From: Thermomonas beijingensis
GTDB taxonomy: Bacteria > Pseudomonadota > Gammaproteobacteria > Xanthomonadales > Xanthomonadaceae
Direction of reading: 5' to 3'
Assembly: GCF_020034655.1 (NCBI RefSeq)
Contig: NZ_JAIQDJ010000001.1
Span: forward strand, 744,001-808,000
DNA length: 64,000 bases
The stretch's first letter is position 1; each line of letters starts with the position of its first letter. The notes beneath the pieces were generated by a model. It searched no databases and was not told the DNA's origin. It saw only the letters and a list, made by a program, of their open reading frames with translations. Below are positions 8,254 through 18,710 of the stretch, in pieces. Position numbers and translations under genes: made by a program.

Positions 8254-8778
8254 ATGAAAGGACACTGCATACTCTCGCACGGCTTCGAAAGCGGCCCCGA
8301 TGCCACCAAGGTGACCGCACTGGCCGAAGCCGCGCAGCGCCTCGGCTGGAGCCATGAGCGCCCGGATTACACCGACCTTGACAGCAAGCGCGAGGTGACG
8401 CCGTTGGGCGATGTGCCCGCCCGTATCGCACGCCTGCTGGCGTTGGCACAGGCGGCAGCACAACGCGGCCCGCTGGTCTTGGCGGGGTCAAGCCTGGGGG
8501 CTTACATCAGCGCCCATGTGGCACAGCAAATGCCGGTGGCCGGGTTGTTTTTCATGGCGCCACCGGTGGTGATGCAAGGCGCGCCGCCGATGCCGGCAGC
8601 CCATGTGCCCACGTCCATCCTGCATGGCTGGCACGATGAATTGATCCCGGCGCAACAAGTCGTGGACTGGGCTGCGCCGCGCAGTGCGCGCCTGCTGCTG
8701 GTGAATGACGGCCATCGCTTGAGTGATCATGTGCAGGTCAGCGCCGAGGCGTTTGCGGCATTGTTGGGGGCGCTGTAA
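8254..8778 (+). CDS. Small alpha/beta hydrolase (YqiA/YcfP-like esterase fold)
   Basis: A 174-residue protein with an alpha/beta-hydrolase layout. ILSHGFESGPDATK is the oxyanion strand-turn, VLAGSSLGAYIS holds the nucleophile Ser in GxSxG form, HGWHDELIP carries the candidate catalytic Asp, and NDGHRLSDH near the end carries the catalytic His. The short size, without a lid domain, resembles YqiA/YcfP-type esterases. No signal peptide, so cytoplasmic. It ends three bases before the rlmL ATG, so the two are probably one operon. Substrate unknown. Confidence 0.85.
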   Translation: MKGHCILSHGFESGPDATKVTALAEAAQRLGWSHERPDYTDLDSKREVTPLGDVPARIARLLALAQAAAQRGPLVLAGSSLGAYISAHVAQQMPVAGLFFMAPPVVMQGAPPMPAAHVPTSILHGWHDELIPAQQVVDWAAPRSARLLLVNDGHRLSDHVQVSAEAFAALLGAL

Positions 8779-8781
8779 CGC

Positions 8782-10911
8782 ATGAAATTTTTTGCATCCT
8801 GCGGTAAAGGCCTAGAATATCTGCTGGCCGATGAATTGCTGGCACTGGGCTGTGCGCGTGCTACCGCCACCATGGCGGGAGCCAATGTGGAAGGCAGCCT
8901 GTTGGATGCGCAGCGGGCGGTACTATGGTCGCGCCTGGCCAGCCGCATCTTGTGGCCGATTGCCGAGTTCGAGTGCGCCGACGAGCACGCGTTGTACGCC
9001 GGTGCCGGTGCGCTGGATTGGACGCAGCACATCGGGCCGGGACACAGCATCGCCATTGATGCGCACGTCTCCGGCGAGGCCATTACCCATGCGCGCTATG
9101 CCGCGCAGCGGGTCAAGGATGCCATCGTCGATAGCTTGCGCGGCAAGACCGGGCAGCGTCCGGATGTGGATGTGGACGCCCCCGATGTGCGTATCAGCCT
9201 GGTGCTGCGCAAGGGCCGTGCGCTGCTGTCGATTGATTTGTCGGGTGGGCCGATGCACCGGCGCGGTTGGCGCAAGGTGCAAGGGGAAGCGCCGCTGAAA
9301 GAAACGGTGGCGGCGGCGGTACTGCTGCGCGGCAAATGGCCGCAGGCATATGCCGAAGGTGGCGACCTGCTGGATCCGATGTGCGGCAGCGGCACGTTGT
9401 TGATTGAGGGTGCGTTGCTGGCGGCCGACGTGGCACCAGGCTTGCGTCGGCACGACGCCCGCCCACCCACGCGCTGGCCGGGCTTCGATGTGGATGCCTG
9501 GACTGGCTTGCGGGTGGATGCGCTGGCGCGTGAGGCACGCGGCTTGGCCACGTTGCGCCCGTGTTTTTCCGGCAGTGATCTTGACCCGCATGCCATCCGC
9601 GCCGCCCGTGAAAACGCGCAGTACGCGGGTGTGGATGATGCCATCACCTTTGCGGTGCGCGATGTTGCGGATTTGCCCGTGCAGCAAAACCCGCTGGGCG
9701 TAGTGGTGTGCAATCCGCCGTATGACGCACGACTGGCGGCCGATCCCGCCCTGTATCGCGCGCTGGGTGATGCCCTCAAGCGCGCCACACCGCAGTGGCG
9801 TGCAGCGTTGCTGTGCGGGGATGCCGAACTGGCGCGTGCCACCGGCCTGCGGGCGAAGAAGAGTTATCAATTGTTCAATGGCCCGATCGAATGCAGCTTG
9901 ATCGCGGTGGATCTGATCGCGCCAGTGCAGCGCGAAAACAGCGCGCCGCGTGCGTTACCGGAAGGTGCGCAGATGGTGGCCAATCGGCTGCGCAAGAATC
10001 TGGACAAACTCGCACGTTGGCGGCAGCAAGCACAAGTGAGCTGCTATCGCGCCTACGATGCCGACATCCCGGAGTATGCGTGCGCGGTCGATGTGTACAC
10101 CACCATCAACGATGACATCTGGCTGCACGTGCAGGAATACGCCGCGCCGGCTGAAATCCCGGAGGCCACCACCCGCAAGCGCTTGACTGATTTGCTGTTG
10201 GCGGTGCGCGAGGTGTTTGGACTACCCAAGGAGCGGGTGGCGGTGAAAACCCGCAGCACCGGCAAAGGCGGCTCGAAATATGGCCACTTCGATCACCGTG
10301 GCGAATTTCTGATTGTGGAAGAAGGCGCGGCGAAGCTGCAGGTCAATCTGTTCGACTATCTGGATACCGGCCTGTTTCTGGATCATCGCCCGCTGCGTGC
10401 GCGGATGGCGCAGGAAGCACGCGGCAAGCATTTCCTCAACCTGTTTTGCTACACCGGCGTGGCCACGGTACAAGCGGCAGTGCAAGGTGCGCTACAGACC
10501 ACCAGCGTGGATTTGTCGGCAACCTATCTGGAATGGTTGGCCGACAACCTGCGTGAAAACGGCATGGGCGGCACTCGGCACCGCATCACCCAGGCCGATG
10601 CGCTGAAATGGTTGGAAGCCGATAGCGGCCACTACGACGTGATCTTCTGTGACCCGCCAACGTTCTCCAATTCCAAGCGCGCCGACGACTTCGATGTGCA
10701 GCGCGACCACGTGCGCCTGTTGCGCGCCGCGGTGGCGCGGTTGGCGCCCGGTGGCGTGTTGTATTTTTCCAACAACTTCCGCCGCTTCAAGCTGGATGAA
10801 GCCGCCTTGGGCGAGTTCGCACGGATCGAGGACATCAGCGCCGCTACCATCCCACAAGACTTTGCCCGCAATGCCCGCATTCACCGTGCATGGCGGTTGA
10901 CGGTGCGCTGA
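8782..10911 (+). CDS. rlmL: 23S rRNA (guanine-N2/N7) bifunctional methyltransferase RlmKL
   Basis: A 709-residue fusion of two methyltransferases, as in E. coli RlmL (702 residues), which methylates G2445 (N2) and G2069 (N7) of 23S rRNA. Order: N-terminal domain with THUMP (about 45-155), RlmL methyltransferase with [16 protein letters not shown] (about 195) and catalytic CNPPYDARL (about 310), then the RlmK half with a PUA-like linker, [13 protein letters not shown] (about 550) and [12 protein letters not shown] (about 621). Both active-site motifs are intact. It starts three bases after the upstream esterase gene. Confidence 0.97.
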   Translation: MKFFASCGKGLEYLLADELLALGCARATATMAGANVEGSLLDAQRAVLWSRLASRILWPIAEFECADEHALYAGAGALDWTQHIGPGHSIAIDAHVSGEAITHARYAAQRVKDAIVDSLRGKTGQRPDVDVDAPDVRISLVLRKGRALLSIDLSGGPMHRRGWRKVQGEAPLKETVAAAVLLRGKWPQAYAEGGDLLDPMCGSGTLLIEGALLAADVAPGLRRHDARPPTRWPGFDVDAWTGLRVDALAREARGLATLRPCFSGSDLDPHAIRAARENAQYAGVDDAITFAVRDVADLPVQQNPLGVVVCNPPYDARLAADPALYRALGDALKRATPQWRAALLCGDAELARATGLRAKKSYQLFNGPIECSLIAVDLIAPVQRENSAPRALPEGAQMVANRLRKNLDKLARWRQQAQVSCYRAYDADIPEYACAVDVYTTINDDIWLHVQEYAAPAEIPEATTRKRLTDLLLAVREVFGLPKERVAVKTRSTGKGGSKYGHFDHRGEFLIVEEGAAKLQVNLFDYLDTGLFLDHRPLRARMAQEARGKHFLNLFCYTGVATVQAAVQGALQTTSVDLSATYLEWLADNLRENGMGGTRHRITQADALKWLEADSGHYDVIFCDPPTFSNSKRADDFDVQRDHVRLLRAAVARLAPGGVLYFSNNFRRFKLDEAALGEFARIEDISAATIPQDFARNARIHRAWRLTVR

Positions 10912-10954
10912 GTCAGCCCACCGCGTTGTCCTTCATTGGCGGGTTACCGGTGAC

Positions 10955-11914
10955 TTAGTGCGCTTCGTAGGCACCATAGCCACGCAGGCGCTGGTAGCGG
11001 CGTTGCAGCAGGTCTTCAATGGGCAGTGCTTCCAGGCGATCCAATTCATTCAGCAGCACCGCTTTCAGGCGCTTGGCCATCTGCACCGGGTTGCGGTGCG
11101 CGCCGCCGGCGGGTTCGCGCATGACTTTGTCGATCAGGCCCAAACTCTTCAAGCGCTTGGCGGTCATGCCCAGTTGCTCGGCGGCATCCTTGGCTTTGCC
11201 GGCGTCGCGCCACAGGATCGAGGCGCAGCCTTCCGGGGTGATCACCGAATAGGTGCTGTACTCGAGCATGATGGTGCAGTCGCCCACGCCGATGGCCAGC
11301 GCGCCGCCGCTGCCGCCTTCGCCAATCACGCTGCAGATGATCGGTACGCGCAGTTCGGCCATTTCCAGCAGATTGCGGGCGATGGCCTCGGACTGGCCGC
11401 GTTCTTCGGCATCGATGCCGGGCCACGCGCCCATGGTGTCGATGAAGGTCAGAATCGGCAGGCCAAAGCGCTCAGCTATCTGCATCAGGCGCAGTGCCTT
11501 GCGGTAGCCCTCGGGCTTGGGCATGCCGAAATTGCGCTTGAGCTTGCTCTTGGTGTCGCGGCCTTTTTCGTGGCCGATCACCATCACCGGGCGGCCGTCG
11601 ATGCGGGCCAGCCCCCCCACAATCGCATTGTCATCGGCAAATGCGCGGTCGCCGGCCAGCTCCTGGAATTCATCGCAGATCACCCGCAGGTAATCCAGCG
11701 TGTACGGGCGCTGCGGGTGGCGCGAGAGCTGCGAGACCTGCCATGGGGTGAGGTCGCGGAAAATGGCCGCGGTGCGCTTGCGCAGTTTTTCCTGCAGCGC
11801 ATGCACTTCCTTGTCGATGTTCAGCGCCGGGCCATTGCTGGCTTGTCGCAGCTCCTGGATTTTGGTTTCCAGATCCGCGATGGGCTGTTCGAAGTCGAGA
11901 TAGTTCGGGTTCAT
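10955..11914 (-). CDS. accA: Acetyl-CoA carboxylase carboxyltransferase subunit alpha
   Basis: A 319-residue subunit that with AccD transfers CO2 from carboxybiotin to acetyl-CoA, the first step of fatty-acid synthesis. Typical stretches are [20 protein letters not shown] at the N-terminus, [57 protein letters not shown] and [15 protein letters not shown], which form the crotonase-fold core and oxyanion holes. Length equals E. coli AccA (319). It lies 45 bases downstream of dnaE, as in E. coli and relatives. The operon ends here; I see no clear terminator in the 43 bases before rlmL. Confidence 0.98.
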   Translation of the reverse strand: MNPNYLDFEQPIADLETKIQELRQASNGPALNIDKEVHALQEKLRKRTAAIFRDLTPWQVSQLSRHPQRPYTLDYLRVICDEFQELAGDRAFADDNAIVGGLARIDGRPVMVIGHEKGRDTKSKLKRNFGMPKPEGYRKALRLMQIAERFGLPILTFIDTMGAWPGIDAEERGQSEAIARNLLEMAELRVPIICSVIGEGGSGGALAIGVGDCTIMLEYSTYSVITPEGCASILWRDAGKAKDAAEQLGMTAKRLKSLGLIDKVMREPAGGAHRNPVQMAKRLKAVLLNELDRLEALPIEDLLQRRYQRLRGYGAYEAH

Positions 11915-11959
11915 TCGTGCAAGTTTAGCCCAGACCGCCGCCCATACCGAATCGTATGG

Positions 11960-14900
11960 CTAGCTGTTGGCCCACGGCCTTGCCAGTTGCACGTTGACCG
12001 TGCCAATCCCCGGCAGGCTGCGCAGCAGGCTTGGCAGCTGGGCATCCACGCGCAGGCCACGCCCACCATTCAAGGTGAGGCGGCCGATGCCGGCGGCGGT
12101 GATGACCTCCAGCAGCACCGGGGTTGTCCCGGCGTGTGATTTTAGGATGTCTTCGAAACAAGCCAGCGCATCGGGATGACGCAGGTCGAGGCGGATGGCG
12201 ATACGCTGCGCCTGCTGGTTGCAGATCTGGGTGAAGTCCCAGCAGCGTTCTGCACGCAGCGAATAGCCACCATTGAATTCGTCCTCACGCAGGCCGCCTT
12301 CGATCACAAGCAGACGGTCGCGGGTCAGTAGTGGCGCGAATTCCTGCCATGTGTCGCCGAAGAAGCCGCATTCAATCTGGCCGCGGCCGTCATCCAGTTG
12401 CACGAACGCCTGCGAATCGCCGCGTTTGCGCATGCCCAGCACTTGCCCTGCGACCACGGTTTGCACCAGCGGGCGCCAACTGCGGCCTTCCTGCGGGCGA
12501 TGGTTGCGAGAGCCGCTTTCCCAGATGCTGGCCAAGGCCGACAGGTCATGGCCCACGAGTTTTTGCACATCCTCGCGGTACGGATCCATCGGGTGCCCGC
12601 TGAGGTAATGCCCCAGCGTGTCGTGTTCGCCCTGCAGGAGTTGCGCCAGCGGCCACTCGTCGGTATCTGGCAGTTCGATCCGGATGTCACTGCTGCCGCC
12701 ACAGCCGAACATATCGAACATGCCGGCATCGCGGTTCTTGGTCATCTGTTCGGTGGCCCGCATGGCCTCGGGCAATTGCAGCATCAGCGAGGCGCGGTTC
12801 TTCGCCAACGCATCCAGTGCGCCAGCATGGATCAAGGCTTCCTGCGTGCGCTTGTTCATGCCCCCGGCGGACACGCGTTGGCAGAAGTCCAGCAAGTCGC
12901 GGAAGGCGCCGCCGCTATCACGTGCGGCTTCAATGGCTTCGCATACGCCTTGTCCGACACCTTTGACTGCGCCCAGACCATAGCGAATCGTGTCGGGTGT
13001 GGTGGCCTTGAACATATAGCCGGAGGTGTTCACGTCTGGCGGCAACACGGTCAGCTTCAGCCCGCGGGCTTCCTCCAGAAAGGCCACTACTTTATCGGTC
13101 TTGTCCATGTCCGAGGAAAGCGTGGCGGCCATGAATTCGGCCGGGTAGTGCTTCTTCAGCCACGCGGTCTGGTAGGCCACCAGCGAATAGGCGGCGGCGT
13201 GCGATTTGTTGAAACCGTAGCCGGCGAACTTCTCCATCAAGTCGAAAATTTCGTCGGCCTTGGCCGCGCTGACCGCGCCCTTGGCGGCACCTTCGCGGAA
13301 GATCTCGCGGTGCTTGGCCATTTCGGCCGGCACTTTCTTGCCCATCGCGCGGCGCAGCAGGTCGGCACCGCCCAGCGAGTAGCCGCCGACGATCTGCGCC
13401 ATCTGCATGACCTGCTCCTGATAGACCATGATGCCGTAGGTTTCTTGCAGCATGGCTTTGGTGCGCGGGTCGGGGTAGTCGAAGGTCTCGGTGCCGTGTT
13501 TGCGCGCCACGAACGAGGGGATCATCTCCATCGGGCCAGGGCGGTACAGCGCGTTCAGTGCGATCAGATCCTCGAAGCGGTCGGGTTTGGCGTCTTTCAG
13601 TGCGCGACGCATGCCGGCCGATTCGAACTGGAACACCGAGCCGGTATTGCCGTTGGCGAAGATGTCGCGGAACACGCTGGCGTCGTCCAGCGGAATGCTG
13701 CTGATATCAAGTGGTGCTTGGCCTTCCTGGGCGCGGCGAATATTGATCGCCTTCACCGCCCAATCAATGATGGTCAGCGTGCGCAGGCCCAGGAAGTCGA
13801 ACTTCACCAGGCCCACCGCTTCCACGTCGTCCTTGTCGAACTGTGTGACGGGGTTTTTGCCCAGCAGGCCGTGGTCGTGTTCGGCATACAGCGGGCTGAA
13901 ATCGGACAGCGGGCTGGGCGCGATCACCACACCACCGGCATGTTTGCCGGCATTACGGGTCAAATCTTCCAGCTGCAAGGCAAGGTCGATGAGGTCGCGG
14001 ACGTCGTCTTCACTTTCATAGCGCTGGATCAGCTCGGGTGAGGCCATCTCGCCATCCATCCCGCCCTTGCCCTGACCCATCGCGTCCTTCAGCGAGATGC
14101 CGAGGATGTTGGGGATCAGCTTGGCGATGCCGTCCACCATGCCGTAGCCGTACCCGAGCACGCGGCCGGTATCGCGCAGCACGGCCTTGGCCGCCATCGT
14201 GCCGTAAGTGATGATTTGCGAAACGCGGTCGCGGCCGTATTTGCGCGCGACGTAGTCGATGACCTCGTCGCGCCGGTCCATGCAGAAGTCGATGTCGAAG
14301 TCGGGCATCGACACGCGTTCCGGGTTGAGGAAGCGCTCGAACAGCAGGTTGTACGGCAACGGGTCGAGGTCGGTGATCTGCAGCGCCCACGCCACCAGCG
14401 AGCCGGCGCCGGAGCCGCGGCCGGGGCCAATCGGGATACCTTGGTTTTTGCCCCACTGGATGAAGTCGGCCACGATCAGGAAGTAGCCGGGGAAGCCCAT
14501 CTTGATGATGGTATCCAGCTCGAATTCCAACCGCGCCTCGTAGTCCTCACGGGTCTTGCCGGGTGCTATCGGATTTTTTTCAAGCCGCGCCGCAAGCCCG
14601 CGTCGTGATTCACTGCGAATCCAACTGTCCAGTGTTTCATCCGCAGGCACTGGATAGGCGGGCAGGAAGTAAGTGCCCAGTTTGAGTTGCATATTGCAGC
14701 GCTGCGCCAGCGCCACGGTGTTGTCCAGCGCGTCGGGGACATCGGCAAACAGCGCCACCATCTCATCGGTGGAGCGCAGGTATTGCTGCGCGCTGTAATC
14801 ACGCGGGCGGCGCGCATCGTCCAGCACGCGGCCGGTGGAGATGCACACGCGTGCTTCATGCGCATCAAACCCGGCGGCATCCAGAAAGCGCACATCATTG

Positions 14901-15529
14901 CTGGCGATCAACGGCAAACCAAGTGTGCCGGAGGCATGCAGTGCAAATTGGTTGAACGCATCTTCGCCGTCGCGGCCGGTGCGGGTCAGCTCCAGATGCA
15001 GATCCGCGCCGAACACGCGTCGCCATTCTGCCAATTGCGCTTCAGCGATGTCATGCCGGTTGGCCACCGCCATGCGCCCGGCCAGACTTTGCCGGCCGGC
15101 AATGGCGAACAAGCCGGCGTGGTCATCGCGCAGCCACTCCGGATTGATCGCCACGCAATCGCCGCGCTGGCCTTCCAGCCAGGCACGGCTCAGCAAGCGC
15201 GACAAACTCAGGTAGCCGCTGTGGTCGCGGCACAGCAAGGTCAGTAGCGATGGCGCATCGCCGCCGTCGGCAATCAATACATCGGCGCCAGCAATGGGTT
15301 TGATGCCCACACTCTCGGCGGCTTTGTAGAACTTGACCAGCGCAAACAGGTTGTTGCGGTCGGTGATCGCCAGTGCCGGTAATTGCAGTTCCACTGCGCG
15401 GCTGAGCAGGTTCGGGCGGTCACCGGCTTTTTCCGGGCGCGCATAGTCCGGCTTCTCGGGCACGCGGATGGTGGAATCCACAAGCGAGAATTCGGTGTGC
15501 AGGTGCAGGTGGACGAATTGGGCGGGCAT
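11960..15529 (-). CDS. dnaE: DNA polymerase III alpha subunit
   Basis: A 1189-residue C-family replicative polymerase, slightly longer than E. coli DnaE (1160). The N-terminal PHP domain begins with FVHLHLHTEFSLVDSTI. The catalytic aspartates are in PDFDIDFCMDRRDEVIDY near residue 405, with the third active-site region GSVFQFES near 640. KHAGGVVIAPSPLSDF and GYGFNKSHAAAYSLVAYQTAW belong to the palm and fingers. The OB fold and tau-binding C-terminal part follow. It sits 74 bases after rnhB. I see no frameshift. Confidence 0.98.
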   Translation of the reverse strand: MPAQFVHLHLHTEFSLVDSTIRVPEKPDYARPEKAGDRPNLLSRAVELQLPALAITDRNNLFALVKFYKAAESVGIKPIAGADVLIADGGDAPSLLTLLCRDHSGYLSLSRLLSRAWLEGQRGDCVAINPEWLRDDHAGLFAIAGRQSLAGRMAVANRHDIAEAQLAEWRRVFGADLHLELTRTGRDGEDAFNQFALHASGTLGLPLIASNDVRFLDAAGFDAHEARVCISTGRVLDDARRPRDYSAQQYLRSTDEMVALFADVPDALDNTVALAQRCNMQLKLGTYFLPAYPVPADETLDSWIRSESRRGLAARLEKNPIAPGKTREDYEARLEFELDTIIKMGFPGYFLIVADFIQWGKNQGIPIGPGRGSGAGSLVAWALQITDLDPLPYNLLFERFLNPERVSMPDFDIDFCMDRRDEVIDYVARKYGRDRVSQIITYGTMAAKAVLRDTGRVLGYGYGMVDGIAKLIPNILGISLKDAMGQGKGGMDGEMASPELIQRYESEDDVRDLIDLALQLEDLTRNAGKHAGGVVIAPSPLSDFSPLYAEHDHGLLGKNPVTQFDKDDVEAVGLVKFDFLGLRTLTIIDWAVKAINIRRAQEGQAPLDISSIPLDDASVFRDIFANGNTGSVFQFESAGMRRALKDAKPDRFEDLIALNALYRPGPMEMIPSFVARKHGTETFDYPDPRTKAMLQETYGIMVYQEQVMQMAQIVGGYSLGGADLLRRAMGKKVPAEMAKHREIFREGAAKGAVSAAKADEIFDLMEKFAGYGFNKSHAAAYSLVAYQTAWLKKHYPAEFMAATLSSDMDKTDKVVAFLEEARGLKLTVLPPDVNTSGYMFKATTPDTIRYGLGAVKGVGQGVCEAIEAARDSGGAFRDLLDFCQRVSAGGMNKRTQEALIHAGALDALAKNRASLMLQLPEAMRATEQMTKNRDAGMFDMFGCGGSSDIRIELPDTDEWPLAQLLQGEHDTLGHYLSGHPMDPYREDVQKLVGHDLSALASIWESGSRNHRPQEGRSWRPLVQTVVAGQVLGMRKRGDSQAFVQLDDGRGQIECGFFGDTWQEFAPLLTRDRLLVIEGGLREDEFNGGYSLRAERCWDFTQICNQQAQRIAIRLDLRHPDALACFEDILKSHAGTTPVLLEVITAAGIGRLTLNGGRGLRVDAQLPSLLRSLPGIGTVNVQLARPWANS

Positions 15530-15603
15530 CGCGGTATCGCGTTATGACGTAGCAGGGTAGGGCGGTGACGCAGATGGAGCAAGGCTTGACATCGGCAACG
15601 GCA

Positions 15604-16185
15604 TCAACCGGGGCCACGTGTCTGCAACAGTGCACGCACCGGCGCATAGCTGCGCCGATGTTCCGGGCAGGGGCCATGCGCCAGCAAGGCGGCGCGGTGC
15701 GCAGCGCTGGGATAGCCCTTGTGGCGGTCGAAGCCGTAGTGCGGGTAGTGCGCATGCAATTCCAGCATGCGGCGGTCGCGGCTGACTTTGGCCAGGATCG
15801 AGGCTGCGGAAATCGCCGGTTCGCTGGCATCGCCCCCAATGATCGCGGTGGCAGGGCAGGGCAAGTGGTTGGGGATGCGGTTGCCGTCGATCAATGCGTG
15901 TTGCGGTGTAATCGCCAGGCCCTCCAACGCACGCTGCATACCGGTCAAGGTGGCTTGCAGGATGTTGAGGCGGTCGATCTCGTCGGCTTCGACAAACTCG
16001 ATGCGCCATGCCAATGCGCGTTCAAGGATCAGCGGATACAGCGCCTCGCGTTTGCGTTCGCTCAGTTGCTTGGAGTCGTTCAGGCCAGCAATCGGGTGCG
16101 TTGGATCCAGAATCACCGCAGCTACCGTCACCGGCCCTGCCAGCGGGCCACGCCCGGCCTCATCCACGCCGGCAATGTGGATCAT
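15604..16185 (-). CDS. rnhB: Ribonuclease HII
   Basis: A 193-residue type 2 RNase H that removes misincorporated ribonucleotides and RNA in RNA/DNA hybrids. The N-terminal motif [20 protein letters not shown] gives the metal-binding Asp and Glu plus the GRG motif that recognises the RNA-DNA junction. LIDGNRIP carries the third acidic residue, and [17 protein letters not shown] is the conserved helix. Its ATG overlaps the lpxB stop (ATGA, 16182-16185), the conserved lpxB-rnhB arrangement of gammaproteobacteria. Confidence 0.97.
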   Translation of the reverse strand: MIHIAGVDEAGRGPLAGPVTVAAVILDPTHPIAGLNDSKQLSERKREALYPLILERALAWRIEFVEADEIDRLNILQATLTGMQRALEGLAITPQHALIDGNRIPNHLPCPATAIIGGDASEPAISAASILAKVSRDRRMLELHAHYPHYGFDRHKGYPSAAHRAALLAHGPCPEHRRSYAPVRALLQTRGPG

Positions 16186-17318
16186 GGTTGCAACACCTCG
16201 GCCACCGCCTCCGCCGCGCGCGCCGACGCATCGCAGCGCAAGCTTTCATGCAGGGTCAGAAACTGCGGCTGCAAGGCAGCCACCGCGTCAGCATCGGTAA
16301 ACCAATGCAGCAAGGCGCGATGCAAATTGTCTGCGGTGCATTGGTCTTGCAATAGCTCCGGCACCAGCGTCTTGCCTGCCAGGACATTGGGCAAGCTGAC
16401 GTGTGCGGATTTCAATAAGCCGAACAATTTGACAATGCGATACGTCAGCGCGGAAATGCGATGGCCAATCACCATCGGCCGCTTGCACAGCATCGCTTCC
16501 AATGCAGCGGTGCCCGAGGCCAGCAACACCACATCGCTGGCGATCATGATCTGCTGCGCCTGGCCGTCGATGACGCGAAACGCCGGCGCGTCGCCGAGGA
16601 TGGCGTCGATGGCGGCACGGCACTGTGCGTTTGCCGCCGGCACCAGCACGCGGAGACCGGGAATGCCTGCGGCAAGGCGGCGCGCGGCATCGACGAAGTC
16701 GGGCAGCATGCGACGGATTTCACCCAGCCGGCTGCCCGGTAGCAGCGCCAGAATCGGCGTATCGCTGGATTCGCCTAGCGCAGCGCGTGCGGCAGCGCGG
16801 TCGGGTTGCAGCGGGATCGCATCGGCCAGTGGGTGGCCGATAAAGCGCGCAGCCACGCCGTGCTGCGCGTAGATCGGCGGCTCCATCGGGAACAGACACA
16901 GCACGCGGTCGGCGCTCTCGCCGATCTTCGCAGCGCGCCCCTGTCGCCACGCCCAAATCGAGGGGCTGACATCGTGCACGGTGCGCACGCCGCGCTGCTT
17001 CAGCCAGCGCTCGATGCCGAGATTGAAGTCGGGCGCGTCGATGCCGATGAAGACATCCGGCTGCCACGCCAGCACGCGCTTACGAAATTGTTTGCGCAGG
17101 CGCAGCAAGCGCGGCAGATGTGCCAATACTTCGGCCAGACCCATCACCGCCAATGCATCGGCATCCCACCACGTTTGCATCCCCGTGGCGCGCATCAACG
17201 GGCCGCCAATCCCGGCAAATTGCGCATCCGGGTAGCGTGCACGCAGTGCGTGGATCAGCCCCTCGCCGAGTTGGTCGCCGGAGGTCTCGCCGGCACACAG
17301 CGCAATACGAAGCGTCAT
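16182..17318 (-). CDS. lpxB: Lipid-A-disaccharide synthase
   Basis: A 378-residue GT19 glycosyltransferase that joins UDP-2,3-diacylglucosamine and lipid X to form the lipid A disaccharide at the inner membrane. The N-terminal [21 protein letters not shown] and [13 protein letters not shown] motifs are diagnostic. [36 protein letters not shown] and the C-terminal [23 protein letters not shown] complete the GT-B fold. The length is normal. It is separated from the upstream lpxA by 133 bases that contain a long inverted repeat, unlike the tight overlaps elsewhere in the operon. Confidence 0.97.
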   Translation of the reverse strand: MTLRIALCAGETSGDQLGEGLIHALRARYPDAQFAGIGGPLMRATGMQTWWDADALAVMGLAEVLAHLPRLLRLRKQFRKRVLAWQPDVFIGIDAPDFNLGIERWLKQRGVRTVHDVSPSIWAWRQGRAAKIGESADRVLCLFPMEPPIYAQHGVAARFIGHPLADAIPLQPDRAAARAALGESSDTPILALLPGSRLGEIRRMLPDFVDAARRLAAGIPGLRVLVPAANAQCRAAIDAILGDAPAFRVIDGQAQQIMIASDVVLLASGTAALEAMLCKRPMVIGHRISALTYRIVKLFGLLKSAHVSLPNVLAGKTLVPELLQDQCTADNLHRALLHWFTDADAVAALQPQFLTLHESLRCDASARAAEAVAEVLQP

Positions 17319-17339
17319 CAGTCACCTCGTGCCAGAGCT

Positions 17340-17424
17340 GCACTGTTGCGGGGTCTGCGGTGTATCCCGAGTCGCTCCCCGATACTCGCTTTGTCGGGAC
17401 ACACCGCAGACCCCGCACCAGCGC
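17340..17424. repeat. Long imperfect inverted repeat between lpxA and lpxB
   Basis: Arms of about 31 bases (17340-17370 and 17394-17424) pair with about three mismatches around a 23-base centre. The inner 23 bases of each arm (17348-17370 and 17394-17416) differ at one position and include GGGGTCTGCGGTGT and its complement. It lacks a U-tract, so it is not a standard terminator. It could be a small mobile palindromic element or an RNA hairpin that alters mRNA stability within the lpx operon. Confidence 0.8.
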
Positions 17425-17451
17425 TAATCGCGATGTTCACAGCAACCAATC

Positions 17452-18243
17452 TCACCGCAACAACGGCCGCTCGCCGGCGTCGATGAAATCGAGAAAAGCA
17501 CGCACATCGCTGCTGCCCAGGGCGATTTCGCCCAGCTCGGTCTTGGCTTCTTCCAGCTTGGTATCGCCCATGAACAACGCACGGTAAGCGCGCTTGATTG
17601 CAGCGATGCGGCTGGCATCGAAGCCATGCCGCTTCAAGCCCTCGGCATTGATCCCGCGCGGGCGCGCATATTTTTCTTGCGCCACCATCAAATACGGCGG
17701 CACATCGCCGTTGACGAACGCCCCCATGCCGATAAACGCAAAATCACCGATGCGGCAGAATTGATGCACGCCGGAGAAGCCGCTGAGGATGACGTGGTTG
17801 CCCACCGTCACGTGCCCCGCCAGTGTGGCGTTGTTGGAAAACACGCAGCCATCGCCCACGCTGCAATCGTGCGCGATATGGCAGTACGCCAAAATCCAAT
17901 TGCCGCTGCCCACGCGGGTGCTGCCGCCACCGTCGCCGGTGCCACGGTTGATGGTGACAAACTCGCGAATGGAATTGCCATCACCAATCTCAAGCGTCAC
18001 GCGCTCGCCACGGTATTTCTTGTCTTGTGGCTCGCCACCGATGGCGGCGTGCGCATGCAGGACGTTGTCGCGGCCAATCCGGGTGGGGCCTTCGATGGTG
18101 CAATGCGGGCCGATGCGGGTGTTGTCACCGATGACAACTTCGGCCCCGATCACCGCATACGCACCTACTTGCACGCCCGCCCCCAATACCGCCGACGGGT
18201 CGATCACCGCAGTGGGGTGGATCGCAGGCGCGGCGCAGTTCAT
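17452..18243 (-). CDS. lpxA: UDP-N-acetylglucosamine acyltransferase
   Basis: A 263-residue left-handed beta-helix enzyme, the first step of lipid A synthesis. It moves R-3-hydroxyacyl from ACP to UDP-GlcNAc. Hexapeptide repeats run from [14 protein letters not shown] through VRVG-like turns; [20 protein letters not shown] includes the catalytic-His region. The C-terminal helical domain contains [19 protein letters not shown]. coli LpxA has 262 residues. The ATG at 18243 overlaps the fabZ stop as ATGA, so it is preferred to an upstream in-frame codon at 18264. Confidence 0.97.
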   Translation of the reverse strand: MNCAAPAIHPTAVIDPSAVLGAGVQVGAYAVIGAEVVIGDNTRIGPHCTIEGPTRIGRDNVLHAHAAIGGEPQDKKYRGERVTLEIGDGNSIREFVTINRGTGDGGGSTRVGSGNWILAYCHIAHDCSVGDGCVFSNNATLAGHVTVGNHVILSGFSGVHQFCRIGDFAFIGMGAFVNGDVPPYLMVAQEKYARPRGINAEGLKRHGFDASRIAAIKRAYRALFMGDTKLEEAKTELGEIALGSSDVRAFLDFIDAGERPLLR

Positions 18244-18710
18244 TCGCGTGCCGCTGCTGCACACAGGATTTCGGCGCAGGCCACTTGCTGCCCATCTACC
18301 CGGGCCACGCCCACGTACTGCGCCATGTTGCGAATGCGGCGCTTGAGCTCCACATCCAACTCCAGGCGATCACCGGGCACGACCATCCGGCTGAACTTGG
18401 CGTTGTCCACTTTCACCAGATAAAACACTTGCCCCTCACCCGCGCCGGGGTCGCGCGAGAGCTGGGTGAGCAGACCGCCAGCCTGCGCCAGTGCTTCCAC
18501 CACCAGCACGCCCGGCATCACCGGGTTGCCGGGGAAGTGGCCAGTGAAAAACGGTTCGTTGTAGCTGACATTCTTGTACGCCAGCACGCGCTTGTCTTTT
18601 TCGAATTCGACCACGCGGTCCACCAGCAAAAACGGATAGCGATGCGGCAGCAGATGCTCGATTTCGCTACTGGTGACAGGCAGGGTGACGGTGTCGTGTG
18701 AATCAGTCAT
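18240..18710 (-). CDS. fabZ: 3-hydroxyacyl-[ACP] dehydratase
   Basis: A 156-residue hot-dog enzyme that dehydrates 3-hydroxyacyl-ACP in fatty-acid elongation and competes with LpxA for hydroxyacyl-ACP. The signature [14 protein letters not shown] is followed by catalytic His58 in GHFPGNP and Glu72 in [11 protein letters not shown]. It overlaps lpxD upstream and lpxA downstream by ATGA at both ends, so its translation is coupled within the lipid A operon. Confidence 0.97.
   Translation of the reverse strand: MTDSHDTVTLPVTSSEIEHLLPHRYPFLLVDRVVEFEKDKRVLAYKNVSYNEPFFTGHFPGNPVMPGVLVVEALAQAGGLLTQLSRDPGAGEGQVFYLVKVDNAKFSRMVVPGDRLELDVELKRRIRNMAQYVGVARVDGQQVACAEILCAAAARE

Noticed and set aside
10958-12139. 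393-codon frame on the plus strand
   Set aside because: Antisense to accA and the end of dnaE, of shadow-type composition.
12398-14041. 547-codon open frame on the plus strand
   Set aside because: Entirely antisense to dnaE, with His-, Gln- and Ala-rich composition typical of shadow frames in GC-rich genes, and no family match.
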